From assembly GCA_937924505.1 (NCBI GenBank), contig CALDSR010000016.1:1-61476 (forward strand): a stretch of 61,476 bases of DNA. Direction: 5' to 3'. The position numbers and the translations under genes are program-made. Positions 50,925 through 61,220 of this stretch are shown piece by piece. This stretch comes from an uncultured Granulosicoccus sp. GTDB taxonomy: Bacteria > Pseudomonadota > Gammaproteobacteria > Granulosicoccales > Granulosicoccaceae. Position 1 is the stretch's first letter. Each line of letters opens with the position of its first letter. The notes under the pieces were generated by a model that saw nothing but the letters and a program-made list of their open reading frames with translations, was not told the origin of the DNA and made no database searches.

Positions 50925-53084
50925 CTAGAGCTCAAGAATCACACAGGCAAGCGGTGGCAAGGTCACACTCAGACGCGCCTGATCATCGGTCGTGACAGCG
51001 CCAAAATTGCCGGCACCGCTGCCACCGTAGATAGTCGCATCGGAATTGAAGATCTCTTTACAGGTTCCCGGCCGCTGTAGCTGAACCCGGTAAGCCTCAT
51101 GTAAAACCGGCGTGAAGTTGCACAGGGTAAGCAAACAACGGCTGCGATTGGAAGAAAAGCGGTAGTAAGCAATGACACTGTTGGCGCTGTCATCGCAAGC
51201 AACCCACTCGAAACCATCGCCGGCACAGTCCGTTTCATACAAAGCTTCAGTGCTTGAGTAGAGACGATTAAGATCCCCCACCAGACGTGACATACCCGCA
51301 TGCAACGGCTCCGAAGCAAGGTGCCAATGCAAGCTGCCATCGTGTTGCCATTCATGATGCTGCGCAAACTCTCCACCCATGAAATTGAGTTTCTTGCCGG
51401 GATAGGTGTACATAAAGGCATACAAGGCGCGCAAATTGGCAAATTTCTGCCAATCATCGCCGGGCATCTTGCCAATCATTGAACCCTTGCCATGCACCAC
51501 TTCATCGTGCGAAAAAGGTAAGGCGAAGTTCTCGCTAAAGGCATACATCAAACCGAATGTCAGATTATTCTGATGATGCTGTCTATAGATTGGATCCTTG
51601 GAAAAATAATCCAGAATATCGTGCATCCAACCCATATTCCATTTAAAGGTAAAACCCAGACCATCATTGTAAGTAGGGTGGCTGACACCAGGAAAGGATG
51701 TCGACTCTTCAGCCAGTGTAAATCCACCGACCGCATGTACCCATTCATTCATGCGCTTCAAAAACGCAATGGCTTCAAGGTTTTCACGACCACCAAACCG
51801 ATTCGGTATCCATTCGTCGGACTTGCGCGAATAGTCGAGATACAACATCGATGCAACCGCATCAACACGCAGACCATCAAGATGAAACTCTCGGATCCAG
51901 TAAACCGCATTGGCCAACAAATAATTACACACTTCCTTGCGGCCATAATTGAATATCAGTGTCTGCCAATCCTGATGCATGCCTTGGCGCGGATCGGCGT
52001 GCTCAAACAGATGTGTGCCGTCGAACTGACCAAGACCGTGCGCATCGGTGGGAAAATGTGCGGGCACCCAGTCCATGATCACACCGATATCCGCGGCATG
52101 ACAGGCGTTCACAAAATAACGAAAATCATCCGGGCTGCCAAAACGGGAGGTTGGTGCATACAGACCAATGGGTTGATAACCCCAGGAACCGTCAAACGGA
52201 TGCTCGGTAATCGGCAGCAGCTCGATATGGGTATACCCTAACTCAAGTGCATATGCCACGAGTTCATCAGCTAGCTCGTGATAACTTAATGCTCGCCCAT
52301 CATCATGGCGACGCCAGGAACCTGCATGGACTTCGTAGATTGATATCGGCACTTGCCGCATGTCGCGACCACGATTACGTTGCAGATATTCGTCATCTGA
52401 CCATGCAAAGCAACTTTGATACACGATCGAAGAGTTGGCAGGTGCCTGCTCGAAGTACTCAGCGAAAGGGTCATGTTTCAAAGGTAGCAAGTTGCCATTC
52501 GCACCGACGATTTCAAATTTGTACAGAGCGCCAGTACTGACATCTGGAATAAAAATATCCCAGATACCACTACCGGGATGTGAACGCATGATATGCACAC
52601 GACCATCCCAGTGATTGAAATCTGCAACCACACTGACGCGTTTTGCATTCGGCGCCCACACGGCGAACTGAGTACCCTGATGACTTTCATGGGTACAAAC
52701 CGACGAACCGAGCACTTTATACAAGTCTTGATGCAATCCTTCCGCAAAGAGATGGCGATCAATCTCACCAAAGCGTGAAGACAAGCTATACGCATCCACG
52801 AGTTTTCGAGTTGCGCTACCTCCCCCGGCATCATTACTTTCCGTGAGTTCCAGACAATAGTGCCCCACGTCCTGTTTAAGGACCACCTCGAACAGGCCGT
52901 GCGCATGGATTTTTTGCATCTTGTGGCGAGAGCCATCTGCCGCTATCAATTCCACCGAAGTTGCAGTTGGTTGAAAACTTCGGGCAACGGCATTCTTGCC
53001 ATCGCGATGCATTCCAAGTACGGAAAACGGATTGCTATGCCCGCCCGTAACGATCTGGTCAATCGTGGTCGACGTCAGATTCAT
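50925..53084 (-). CDS. glgB: 1,4-alpha-glucan branching enzyme
   Basis: GlgB makes alpha-1,6 branches in glycogen. The 719-residue GH13 protein has an N-terminal CBM48 domain and the catalytic motifs DWVPAHFPTD, GLRVDAVASML (nucleophile Asp), LAEESTSFPG (acid Glu) and FSHDEVVHGKGS. A C-terminal beta domain ends LACVILEL. It is the last gene of glgC-glgA-glgB; its start overlaps the glgA stop by 4 bases (ATGA). Confidence 0.97.
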   Translation of the reverse strand: MNLTSTTIDQIVTGGHSNPFSVLGMHRDGKNAVARSFQPTATSVELIAADGSRHKMQKIHAHGLFEVVLKQDVGHYCLELTESNDAGGGSATRKLVDAYSLSSRFGEIDRHLFAEGLHQDLYKVLGSSVCTHESHQGTQFAVWAPNAKRVSVVADFNHWDGRVHIMRSHPGSGIWDIFIPDVSTGALYKFEIVGANGNLLPLKHDPFAEYFEQAPANSSIVYQSCFAWSDDEYLQRNRGRDMRQVPISIYEVHAGSWRRHDDGRALSYHELADELVAYALELGYTHIELLPITEHPFDGSWGYQPIGLYAPTSRFGSPDDFRYFVNACHAADIGVIMDWVPAHFPTDAHGLGQFDGTHLFEHADPRQGMHQDWQTLIFNYGRKEVCNYLLANAVYWIREFHLDGLRVDAVASMLYLDYSRKSDEWIPNRFGGRENLEAIAFLKRMNEWVHAVGGFTLAEESTSFPGVSHPTYNDGLGFTFKWNMGWMHDILDYFSKDPIYRQHHQNNLTFGLMYAFSENFALPFSHDEVVHGKGSMIGKMPGDDWQKFANLRALYAFMYTYPGKKLNFMGGEFAQHHEWQHDGSLHWHLASEPLHAGMSRLVGDLNRLYSSTEALYETDCAGDGFEWVACDDSANSVIAYYRFSSNRSRCLLTLCNFTPVLHEAYRVQLQRPGTCKEIFNSDATIYGGSGAGNFGAVTTDDQARLSVTLPPLACVILEL

Positions 53085-54649
53085 TGGTATAACTCGGACA
53101 CATAACGCCTTGCACTACCACCCCACTCAAAACGCTTTTCTGACGCGGTTTCAGAGATTTTTGCAAAACGCTTCGGATTGTTCTCACGCAGTTCAACAGC
53201 ATCCAAGACGCACCGAACAAACGCATCAGCCTGCGCTGTCGGCGAAACAGCTGCGAAGCTGAACCCGTCTTGCTGATCAATGACAGTGTCAGCCAGACCA
53301 CCAACAGCATGGACCACACAAGGCTGTCCTGCACGCATGGCGAGCATCTGACTGATACCGCACGGTTCGAAACTGCTCGGCATCAGAAAGAGATCACCTT
53401 GAGCATACATACGTTGAGCGAGGGCCTCGGCATAACGATTGATAAAGATGAAATTTTGGTGTTCAGCAGACAGCTGCTGGCAGGCTTTTTCAAGCACTGG
53501 ATCACCGGAACCCAACATGATGAACACCGCGCGACCTTCCAGCCGCTGCAGAATATTGTCCAGCGCTGTTTGTCCATTCTGACAATGCGTGAGAAACAAG
53601 GTTGCTTTTTGCGCCGTCAAGCGCCCAATGCTGGTCAACAGGTGCTGCGGTGCAGCTTGTTGTTGCATATCCAGCAGGCGTTGATGAGCCAGATAGTCAA
53701 CACCACGCAAATGAACATCATCTGCGATGACTTGAAGATACGCCTGATTGAAGTGGGAACAGAAGTTCGCCCAATCAAGGCGATCGACTTTCGTCGCCGG
53801 ATAATCGATGCCATTGACGATACCATGCAGATTACCTTCACTTGCCCGCTTTTGCAGATCCAGCTCAAGCCCTTCGCCGCCATGAAAGCCACGATTCATA
53901 TCGTTGGCTTGCATGATTTCACGCGCATAATTAGGCGATACGGTGCTGACCTTGTCGGCGAGACGTATCCCAGCCGCCATCGGATTTACACAATGCGGCC
54001 AGCGGGGATCGCTAAGGGCTGCAGTGTCATAGTCCATCTCCGGAAACCAGGCCTGCAAGGAGGAGGCTTGTTCGGTCAGAGGGCGAATACCCTGCAATGC
54101 AAGGTTGTGAATACTGAATACGCTACGCAGCGACCGCAATGCAACGAAATGCGGATGAAAGGATTTGAGTACCGCGGCCAGACCTGTGTGCCAGTCATGC
54201 AGATGCAGCACATCGACCTCATCAACAAGCCCTTCCTGAATCGCCTGCAGGGCGGCGGCACAATACAAGGCAAACTTGCTGGCATCGGTTGCAAAGGGCT
54301 GGCCATCCGCATCATCGCAATAAACGGTGCCCGCACCGCAAACACCAAACCAGGGATGATGGACGACATACTGCGTCACACGGGTAGTCGATAGCGCATC
54401 ACCTGCCGGTGCAGGAACAAGCTGAAATAGGGTGACAAGCTCCCGCTTGCCTCGAAACGGAATGCTAAACGTTGCAAGCTGATGCATTCCCTCCAACTGA
54501 TGCAGCGCACCATAAGAGGGCAGTATCACCGAAACGTCGACGCCAACCGATACAAGCGCATCCGGCAAGTCGCGAATGACATCGCCAATGCCACCAACCT
54601 TGGCGCCTGGCAACGCGTCGTTCTCGGCGGCCAGCATACAAACTTTCAT
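53081..54649 (-). CDS. glgA: glycogen synthase (ADP-glucose dependent)
   Basis: GlgA elongates alpha-1,4-glucan from ADP-glucose. The 522-residue GT5 protein has the N-terminal [16 protein letters not shown] (usually KVGGLADVxxxLP), [20 protein letters not shown] and the C-terminal [20 protein letters not shown] with VGGLADTV. It is somewhat longer than the 477-residue E. coli enzyme. Start overlaps the glgC stop by 4 bases. A 374-codon open frame on the opposite strand is a shadow. Confidence 0.96.
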   Translation of the reverse strand: MKVCMLAAENDALPGAKVGGIGDVIRDLPDALVSVGVDVSVILPSYGALHQLEGMHQLATFSIPFRGKRELVTLFQLVPAPAGDALSTTRVTQYVVHHPWFGVCGAGTVYCDDADGQPFATDASKFALYCAAALQAIQEGLVDEVDVLHLHDWHTGLAAVLKSFHPHFVALRSLRSVFSIHNLALQGIRPLTEQASSLQAWFPEMDYDTAALSDPRWPHCVNPMAAGIRLADKVSTVSPNYAREIMQANDMNRGFHGGEGLELDLQKRASEGNLHGIVNGIDYPATKVDRLDWANFCSHFNQAYLQVIADDVHLRGVDYLAHQRLLDMQQQAAPQHLLTSIGRLTAQKATLFLTHCQNGQTALDNILQRLEGRAVFIMLGSGDPVLEKACQQLSAEHQNFIFINRYAEALAQRMYAQGDLFLMPSSFEPCGISQMLAMRAGQPCVVHAVGGLADTVIDQQDGFSFAAVSPTAQADAFVRCVLDAVELRENNPKRFAKISETASEKRFEWGGSARRYVSELYQ

Positions 54650-55923
54650 CGACTGCGATGCAAATCCTGTTTGAAATGATCAGGGGTTACCAGAGTGATC
54701 CCTTTGTCTGTGATACGAAATCCACGCTTTTTGTCGGCAACAGGATCGATACCAACCTCAGTTCCTTCAGGCAATTCTGTACCGCGATCGACAATCGCTC
54801 GCTTTACCCGACAATGGCGATTGACAACAACATCCGGCATCAACACCGATTCGGACACCTCGCTGTAGGAACGAACGCGTACGTTCGAGAACAGCAATGA
54901 CTTCTCCACGACTCCCCCAGATACGATACAACCGCCAGATACAATACAGTTGAGCGCCGTGCCAACGCGATCCTCGGTATTGTGGACAAATTTGGCAGAT
55001 GGCAATTGCATTTGATAGGTATAAATAGGCCAGTTCGCATCGTAGAGATCCAGCTCCGGCTCAAAGCCTACCAATTCCATATTGGCTTCCCACAATGCAT
55101 CGATGGTGCCGACATCACGCCAGTAAGGTTGATTATCTCGATCGCTCTGATCGTCGCCCAATCTGAAGGCCTGCACATGATGTGAGTCGACAATCTTCGG
55201 CAGAATGTCGTGACCGAAGTCGTGCGAACTCTTTTGAAGATCTGCATCGGCGACCAGTTGATCGTACAGAAATTGGGTGTTGAACAGGTAATTACCCATC
55301 GAGGCCATGACGCGGCCGGGTTTGCCGGGAATTTCTGCAGGCTCAGCCGGCTTTTCCTGGAATTCCAGCACCCGACCCGATTCGTCAACTTTCATGACAC
55401 CGAACGTTCCCGCCGCCTCTGCAACAGAGACCTCAACGCAACACACCGTCATGTCAGCACCGATAGTTTCATGGGCTGCGACCAGTGGACCGTAGTCCAT
55501 CTTGTAAATATGATCACCACCGAGCACCAGGACAAATCTCGGTTCGTGGGTTCGGATGATGTCCAGATTCTGGTAGACCGCATCTGCTGTGCCCTTGTAC
55601 CAACCTTCATCGACCCGCATTGACGCTGGCAGAATCTCGACAAATTCCCCAAATTCAGCTTTGAACCCTGACCATCCACGCACAATGTGACGCACCAATG
55701 AATGCGACTTGTATTGCGTTGCTACCCCAACACGACGAATACCCGAGTTGATGCAATTGGACAGGACGAAATCGATGATACGGAATTTGCCGCCAAACGG
55801 CACAGCGGGCTTGGCACGCCAGTCCGTCAGCTCATAAAGACGACTTCCTTGACCACCTGCGAGAATCAATGCCAACGTTTCACGCGTCAGTCGGGAGATA
55901 CGGCGTTCATCCTGCTCTGTCAT
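54646..55923 (-). CDS. glgC: glucose-1-phosphate adenylyltransferase
   Basis: GlgC makes ADP-glucose and is the usual control point for glycogen synthesis. The ATG at 55923 gives 425 residues ([21 protein letters not shown], shown in part); the open frame to 55986 adds unconserved residues. [20 protein letters not shown] is the nucleotide-binding loop, [11 protein letters not shown] is the substrate region, and the C-terminal left-handed beta-helix is indicated by [12 protein letters not shown]. It is the first gene of the minus-strand arm, divergent from glgP. Confidence 0.96.
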   Translation of the reverse strand: MTEQDERRISRLTRETLALILAGGQGSRLYELTDWRAKPAVPFGGKFRIIDFVLSNCINSGIRRVGVATQYKSHSLVRHIVRGWSGFKAEFGEFVEILPASMRVDEGWYKGTADAVYQNLDIIRTHEPRFVLVLGGDHIYKMDYGPLVAAHETIGADMTVCCVEVSVAEAAGTFGVMKVDESGRVLEFQEKPAEPAEIPGKPGRVMASMGNYLFNTQFLYDQLVADADLQKSSHDFGHDILPKIVDSHHVQAFRLGDDQSDRDNQPYWRDVGTIDALWEANMELVGFEPELDLYDANWPIYTYQMQLPSAKFVHNTEDRVGTALNCIVSGGCIVSGGVVEKSLLFSNVRVRSYSEVSESVLMPDVVVNRHCRVKRAIVDRGTELPEGTEVGIDPVADKKRGFRITDKGITLVTPDHFKQDLHRSR

Positions 55924-56077
55924 GACGGTGTTTTTTCGTTTGAACCCAGCCCAGCTTATCTCGCATCGATGCGTTTGGCAAAGCACCTGTGATATTCCGG
56001 AACATCGAGTACACCTGCATGAATATCAAGTCACAAAAATAAATGCTTAATGCCTGCACCTTGACGAGTGAAAACGC

Positions 56078-56083
56078 TATAAC
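56078..56083 (+). promoter_or_regulatory. glgP: -10-like element close to the glgP start
   Basis: TATAAC ends 6 bases before the ATG at 56090. A TTGACG lies 11 bases upstream of it, too close for a normal -35. No ribosome-binding site is visible between. Either the transcript is leaderless or the true start codon lies further downstream. Confidence 0.3.
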
Positions 56084-56089
56084 TAGCGC

Positions 56090-58648
56090 ATGAATGAGAA
56101 TCTACAATCCGGAACCACCGCCGATGCGGGAACTGAACGACTCGATATCGTTCAGTCTGCGATCGATCTTATCGCTGGCAGCACAGAATGGGCTGAACCT
56201 GAAAATCTGCCGATTGATGACATTGTTGCGCTAAAGAGATCAATCATGCATCACTTCTCACACACTTTGGGGCGAGATGTTGACAAAGCTGCCGCACACT
56301 ATCTGTATCAGTCAGTGGCACTGGCAGTGCGTGAACGATTGATGAGTGCCTGGCGTAAAACCGCCGCACAGGAATCCGACAAAGAAAACCGTCGCACTTT
56401 TTACCTGTCACTGGAATACCTGATGGGCAGAACGCTCGGCAATGCACTGCACAATCTTGAAATGACTGATGCAGTCCATGAAGCCTTGCGTGAACTCGGT
56501 ATTGCACTGGAAGATATCGAACAACTCGAACAAGATGCAGGACTCGGTAATGGTGGACTCGGCCGACTGGCGGCCTGCTTTCTCGACAGTGCTGCCAGCC
56601 TCGCCTTGCCGGTCCGTGGTTACGGGCTGCGCTACCGCTATGGCATGTTCCGACAGGTTATCGACAATGGCTGGCAAGTCGAACAGCCCGATGACTGGCT
56701 CGCCAATGATGCCGTTTGGGAACTTGAACGACCTCATCTGACACGCCGCGTCCGCTTCGGTGGCCATGTCAGGGTAGAAACACTCCCCGACGGACAGCAT
56801 CGCCATCATTGGGAAGGCACACATGACGTGTTCGCCCGTGCCTACGATGTTCCTGTACCAGGTTATCGAAACGGTATCGTCAATACGCTGCGTCTTTGGT
56901 CTTCAGCAGCCACCAACGAATTTCATCTTAACCAATTCAATGCAGGTGGCTATGCGGAAGCGGTGGCGGAACGTAATGAAGCGGAAAACATCACCATGGT
57001 GTTGTATCCGAACGACAGCAATGAAAATGGCAAAGTGTTGCGCTTACGTCAACAGTACTTCCTGGTATCGGCAAGTTTGCAAGATGCCATTGCTGACTGG
57101 TCGACGAAAAGTGATGGTTTCGATGATTTTCATCAGTATCACTGCTTTCAACTTAACGACACTCACCCTGCTCTCGCCATTGCCGAATTGATGCGACTGC
57201 TACTCGACGAGCATGGCCAACAATGGGAGAAGGCATGGGCAATCACAACAAAAGTCATGGCCTACACCAATCACACGCTACTTCCCGAAGCGCTGGAGTG
57301 TTGGTCACTGGAGATGATGCAAAACTTGCTGCCGCGGCCCACGGAAATCATTCAGGAGATTAATCGCCGGTTTGTGCTTGAGGTCAAGACGCGCTGGCCG
57401 GGCGAGCGTGATCGCCATGCGGCGATGTCGATCGTGACCTTCGACGCGGTTCCAGTGATTCGCATGGCACATCTTGCCATCATAGGCAGCTTCTCCGTCA
57501 ATGGTGTTGCCGCCCTGCATTCACGCCTGCTGACCGAAGGCTTGTTCAAGGATTTCAATGAGCTTTGGCCGGACAGATTCAACAACAAAACCAATGGCGT
57601 TACCCAACGTCGCTGGTTGTCCGCGTGCAACCCGGAACTGCGCAAATTACTGGACACTCGTTGTGGCAATGAATGGATCTCGAATCCGGATAAGCTGAAG
57701 GGGCTGACGTCGAGTCTCGAGGATTCGAGCCTGCTAGGCGAATGGCAAACAATCAAGCACAACAACAAGCTACGCCTGGCTAACTTCATTCAGGCAAAAA
57801 CAGCAATCGTGGTGGACCCATCCATGCTATTCGATGTGCAAGTCAAGCGCATGCATGAGTACAAGCGACAGCTACTGTGCGCATTACACGCTGTGCACTG
57901 TTGGTTGGAGCACCGGGCCGGACGAAGTCGCTCGCAGGCACCACGCATGATCTTGATTGCAGGCAAAGCTGCCCCTGGTTACGCGGTTGCCAAGGACATT
58001 ATCAAACTGATAAACAATGTGTCCAAGGTGATCAACAATGACGACCAATCCAGCGATCAGCTAAAGCTTGTCTTCCTGCCTGATTATAATGTATCGGCCA
58101 TGGAGCTGATCTGCCCCGCAACAGACTTGTCTGAACAAATATCGACCGCGGGCAAAGAAGCGTCAGGCACCGGAAACATGAAATTCATGATGAACGGCGC
58201 GCTCACCATCGGTACGCGCGACGGTGCCAATGTCGAAATTCTGGAAGCCGTCGGCGAAGACAATTTTTTCCCCTTTGGCTTGAACGATGTAGAAGTCGAG
58301 GAGCAACGTATGGATTACCAGCCACAGGAATTCGTGGCAAAGGATCCGCGCATAAAAGCTATTCTCGATGCCTTCGAGACTGGAATCTTCGACGACAGTA
58401 GCGGCGACGTAATCCGCAATCTGATGAACGCCATCCAAAGCTCCACAGATCCGTGGATGACCATCGCCGATCTGTCGGCCTATCTCGATGCACAAACAGA
58501 AGTCTCAAAGCTATGGAGCGATCAGGATAGCTGGACAAAAAAGAGCATAATAAACACGGCGATGAGTGGCCGCTTCTCTTCTGACCGAACGATTGCTGAC
58601 TATAATCGCGACATCTGGCACCTGGATGCACTTGCGGTTAACACGTGA
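56090..58648 (+). CDS. glgP: glycogen/maltodextrin phosphorylase
   Basis: GlgP releases glucose-1-phosphate from glycogen. The 852-residue GT35 protein has DNGLGNGGLGRLAACFLDSA-type segments (AGLGNGGLGRLAACFLDSA here), YGMFRQ, the NDTHPALAIAEL block, and the PLP lysine in EASGTGNMKFMMNGALTIGT. The core sequence from about residue 60 is firmly phosphorylase; the first 50 residues are weakly conserved. It is the first gene of the plus-strand glg arm, and its TGA overlaps the GTG start of glgX. Confidence 0.96.
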   Translation: MNENLQSGTTADAGTERLDIVQSAIDLIAGSTEWAEPENLPIDDIVALKRSIMHHFSHTLGRDVDKAAAHYLYQSVALAVRERLMSAWRKTAAQESDKENRRTFYLSLEYLMGRTLGNALHNLEMTDAVHEALRELGIALEDIEQLEQDAGLGNGGLGRLAACFLDSAASLALPVRGYGLRYRYGMFRQVIDNGWQVEQPDDWLANDAVWELERPHLTRRVRFGGHVRVETLPDGQHRHHWEGTHDVFARAYDVPVPGYRNGIVNTLRLWSSAATNEFHLNQFNAGGYAEAVAERNEAENITMVLYPNDSNENGKVLRLRQQYFLVSASLQDAIADWSTKSDGFDDFHQYHCFQLNDTHPALAIAELMRLLLDEHGQQWEKAWAITTKVMAYTNHTLLPEALECWSLEMMQNLLPRPTEIIQEINRRFVLEVKTRWPGERDRHAAMSIVTFDAVPVIRMAHLAIIGSFSVNGVAALHSRLLTEGLFKDFNELWPDRFNNKTNGVTQRRWLSACNPELRKLLDTRCGNEWISNPDKLKGLTSSLEDSSLLGEWQTIKHNNKLRLANFIQAKTAIVVDPSMLFDVQVKRMHEYKRQLLCALHAVHCWLEHRAGRSRSQAPRMILIAGKAAPGYAVAKDIIKLINNVSKVINNDDQSSDQLKLVFLPDYNVSAMELICPATDLSEQISTAGKEASGTGNMKFMMNGALTIGTRDGANVEILEAVGEDNFFPFGLNDVEVEEQRMDYQPQEFVAKDPRIKAILDAFETGIFDDSSGDVIRNLMNAIQSSTDPWMTIADLSAYLDAQTEVSKLWSDQDSWTKKSIINTAMSGRFSSDRTIADYNRDIWHLDALAVNT

Positions 58649-60810
58649 GTTCAGAACTAAAACCCGGACAACCATCCCCGCTAGGCGCTACTGCCTGCAA
58701 GCAGGGGGTGAACTTTGCGCTCTTTTCCGAGCATGCTGAACGAGTTGAACTGTGCTTGTTTGGTCATGATGGCAAGCAAGCAGAACAACGCTTTGATCTT
58801 GTCCGAAGAAGCGATGATATCTGGCATGGCCTGCTACCGGGTGCCGCGTCCGGTCTGCATTACGGTTACCGGGTACACGGACCCTTTGATCCGGAAAATG
58901 GTCATCGTTTCAATCCACACAAACTGCTGATCGATCCATACGCGCGCAGGCTGGACAGCGAACTACAGATCGCCGACGTCCACTATGGCTACGTTCGTGA
59001 CTCAACCGAAGCTGATCTCTCATTTGATACACGCGACAGCGCCGCATTCGTACCCAAGTGCGTCGTCCCCCAGTTACATGCAAAGACAGTAGTGTCAGCA
59101 AAACCTGAATGGCCATGGTCTGAAGCGGTTATTTTTGAGGCGCATGTCAAAGGCTTGAGTCAACAGCACGCCAAACTTCCTGCCGAGTGTCGGGGACACT
59201 ATGCCGCACTCGGCCATCCGGAGATAGTCAACTATTTCAAGAACCTCGGAATAAATGCGCTGGAACTCTTGCCAGTTCATTATTTCGCCGACGATGATTT
59301 TCTGAAAGACCGTAACTTGAAAAATTATTGGGGCTATCAAAGCCTCGGTTTCTTCTCCGCGACAAACCGATATGCACAAGGCACAGATGCGAACGCAGAG
59401 TTAGCCTCTGCGGTAGCGTCATTACATGACGCTGACATCAAGGTGATTCTTGACGTGGTGTACAACCACACGGGGGAGAGCAACGAGCTTGGCCCAACGG
59501 TCAGCTTTCGTGGTATCGACAATCTGGCCTACTACCACCTTGAGGATAACCGACGTTACTACCTCAACTATAGCGGCACGGGAAATACACTCAGAGTCGA
59601 TCACCCGCGTGTCCTGCAAATGGTCATGGATAGCTTACGCTACTGGCACGATGAAATCGGTATTGACGGGTTCAGATTCGATCTTGCCAGCGTTTTAGGT
59701 CGGGAGGCTCACGGTTTTGACTCAGGGGCGAGTTTCTTCCGCGCCATCGCACAGGACCCGGTGTTACAAACAGCCCATATGATCGCCGAACCCTGGGATT
59801 TGGGTCCGGGTGGATATCAGCTTGGAAACTACCCTCGTCGCTGGTCCGAATGGAATGATCGTTATCGGGATACAGTTCGTCGATTCTGGTTGACCGATGA
59901 TGCGGTCAGAACCGAGTTTGCCCGGCGCTTGCTGGGTAGCAGTGACATCTTCGAGCATCCCTCTTGCGCTTATCCCACTGCCGCTAGCCTGACCCGCCTG
60001 CCCACGGCGAGTATCAACTTTGTTACCGCACATGACGGTTACTGCCTTGCGGACGTGGTCAGCTTCGAACAGAAACACAACGAAGCCAATGGCGAGAACA
60101 ATGCCGATGGCCACAATGGCGAGGTTTCAAACAACCACGGTATAGAAGGGCGCAGCGATGACGCTGAAATCAACAAACAGCGGGAAAAACAGCAACGAAA
60201 TATTCTCGCGACATTGCTGGTTTCCCAAGGAATCCCCATGCTGCTCGCTGGCGATGAACGTCATAGAACACAAGCCGGTAATAACAACGCCTACTGTCAG
60301 GACAACGAGATCAACTGGATTGACTGGGCAGAAAACGAATCTGTCGAGCAACTGATGCAATTCACCAAAGATCTCATTTCACTGCGCAAGAGATTTCCGG
60401 TGCTGCGCACACCGTGGTATCTGCATTCGCAGCATGTATCCGCATCCGGGCATGCCGATGTTGTCTGGTTTGGCCGGGACGGCAAGACCATGTCGGATCA
60501 AGACTGGCACAATGCACAAGACCGTTTTCTGGGTATACAACTCACTGGAGATGCGGTTCCTGATTCGCCCGGTTACCCAGACACCCAAGCGTCGCCAAGT
60601 CTTTTGCTGCTATTCAACGCCAGTAATCAAGCCGTTGAGTTTCCGCTCGACAGTACCGAATTATCGAGTGAACACTGGCACCCGGAACTCTACACGGAAT
60701 GCCCGTCAACCGCGGATTCACGAGACCATCAGCAGCGGTCACCAGATCCGAAACGGGTAGTTTGCGATGCAAAATCCCTACGGATTATGAGTAGTGCGCT
60801 GAGTCAATAA
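58645..60810 (+). CDS. glgX: glycogen debranching enzyme GlgX, GTG start
   Basis: GlgX hydrolyses alpha-1,6 branches left after phosphorylase action. The 721-residue GH13 protein has an N-terminal CBM48-like GVNFALFSEHAERVELCLF, the catalytic GFRFDLASVLGRE (Asp nucleophile) and AEPWDLGPGGYQLGNYP (Glu), and FVTAHDGYCLADVVSF (third acid). GTG at 58645 overlaps the glgP stop (GTGA), giving tight coupling. Its 3' end runs up to the rpsJ terminator, with 24 bp between. Confidence 0.95.
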   Translation: MSSELKPGQPSPLGATACKQGVNFALFSEHAERVELCLFGHDGKQAEQRFDLVRRSDDIWHGLLPGAASGLHYGYRVHGPFDPENGHRFNPHKLLIDPYARRLDSELQIADVHYGYVRDSTEADLSFDTRDSAAFVPKCVVPQLHAKTVVSAKPEWPWSEAVIFEAHVKGLSQQHAKLPAECRGHYAALGHPEIVNYFKNLGINALELLPVHYFADDDFLKDRNLKNYWGYQSLGFFSATNRYAQGTDANAELASAVASLHDADIKVILDVVYNHTGESNELGPTVSFRGIDNLAYYHLEDNRRYYLNYSGTGNTLRVDHPRVLQMVMDSLRYWHDEIGIDGFRFDLASVLGREAHGFDSGASFFRAIAQDPVLQTAHMIAEPWDLGPGGYQLGNYPRRWSEWNDRYRDTVRRFWLTDDAVRTEFARRLLGSSDIFEHPSCAYPTAASLTRLPTASINFVTAHDGYCLADVVSFEQKHNEANGENNADGHNGEVSNNHGIEGRSDDAEINKQREKQQRNILATLLVSQGIPMLLAGDERHRTQAGNNNAYCQDNEINWIDWAENESVEQLMQFTKDLISLRKRFPVLRTPWYLHSQHVSASGHADVVWFGRDGKTMSDQDWHNAQDRFLGIQLTGDAVPDSPGYPDTQASPSLLLLFNASNQAVEFPLDSTELSSEHWHPELYTECPSTADSRDHQQRSPDPKRVVCDAKSLRIMSSALSQ

Positions 60811-60834
60811 AACGAGCCACTTTATGGCAGCCAC

Positions 60835-60867
60835 AAAAAAGCCCGCCAATACAAAGTACCGGCGGGC
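60835..60867 (-). terminator. rho-independent terminator after rpsJ
   Basis: On the minus strand GCCCGCC and GGCGGGC form a 7-bp perfect stem around a 13-base loop and are followed at once by six U residues (TTTTTT). It lies 21 bp past the rpsJ stop. This ends the tuf-rpsJ transcript before it can reach the glycogen genes or rplC. On the plus strand the stem is not followed by a U-run. Confidence 0.9.
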
Positions 60868-60888
60868 CTTGGTTTACAGCTGACAGGG

Positions 60889-61206
60889 CTAGTTCAGTTT
60901 GATCTGAACATCAACACCTGCTGCAAGATCCAGCTTCATCAGTGCATCAACCGTTTTTTCTGTTGGATCAACGATATCCATAAGACGCTTGTGCGTACGG
61001 AGTTCGTACTGGTCACGCGCATCCTTGTTGACGTGTGGTGAAATCAACACGGTAAATCGCTCTTTCTTGGTCGGCAAGGGAATCGGGCCCAAAACTCGAG
61101 CACCGGTACGTTTTGCCGTTTCAAGGATCTCTTTCGCCGAACGGTCGATCAAACGGTGATCGAAGGCTTTAAGACGAATACGGATGGTTTGACTTGATGC
61201 TGCCAT
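60889..61206 (-). CDS. rpsJ: 30S ribosomal protein S10
   Basis: S10 is a 30S head protein and NusE in transcription antitermination. The 105-residue protein has [20 protein letters not shown] and [20 protein letters not shown], then [20 protein letters not shown]. It normally heads the S10 operon and precedes rplC; here an intrinsic terminator follows and rplC is 11 kb away. It lies 14 bp after tuf on the same strand. Confidence 0.97.
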   Translation of the reverse strand: MAASSQTIRIRLKAFDHRLIDRSAKEILETAKRTGARVLGPIPLPTKKERFTVLISPHVNKDARDQYELRTHKRLMDIVDPTEKTVDALMKLDLAAGVDVQIKLN

Positions 61207-61220
61207 GATTGTGTCTCTAC

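Noticed and set aside
53270..54394. Long 374-codon open frame on the plus strand across glgA
   Set aside because: It lies entirely antisense to a clearly conserved glgA, has no recognisable protein motif and reads like the shadow of a G+C-rich gene.
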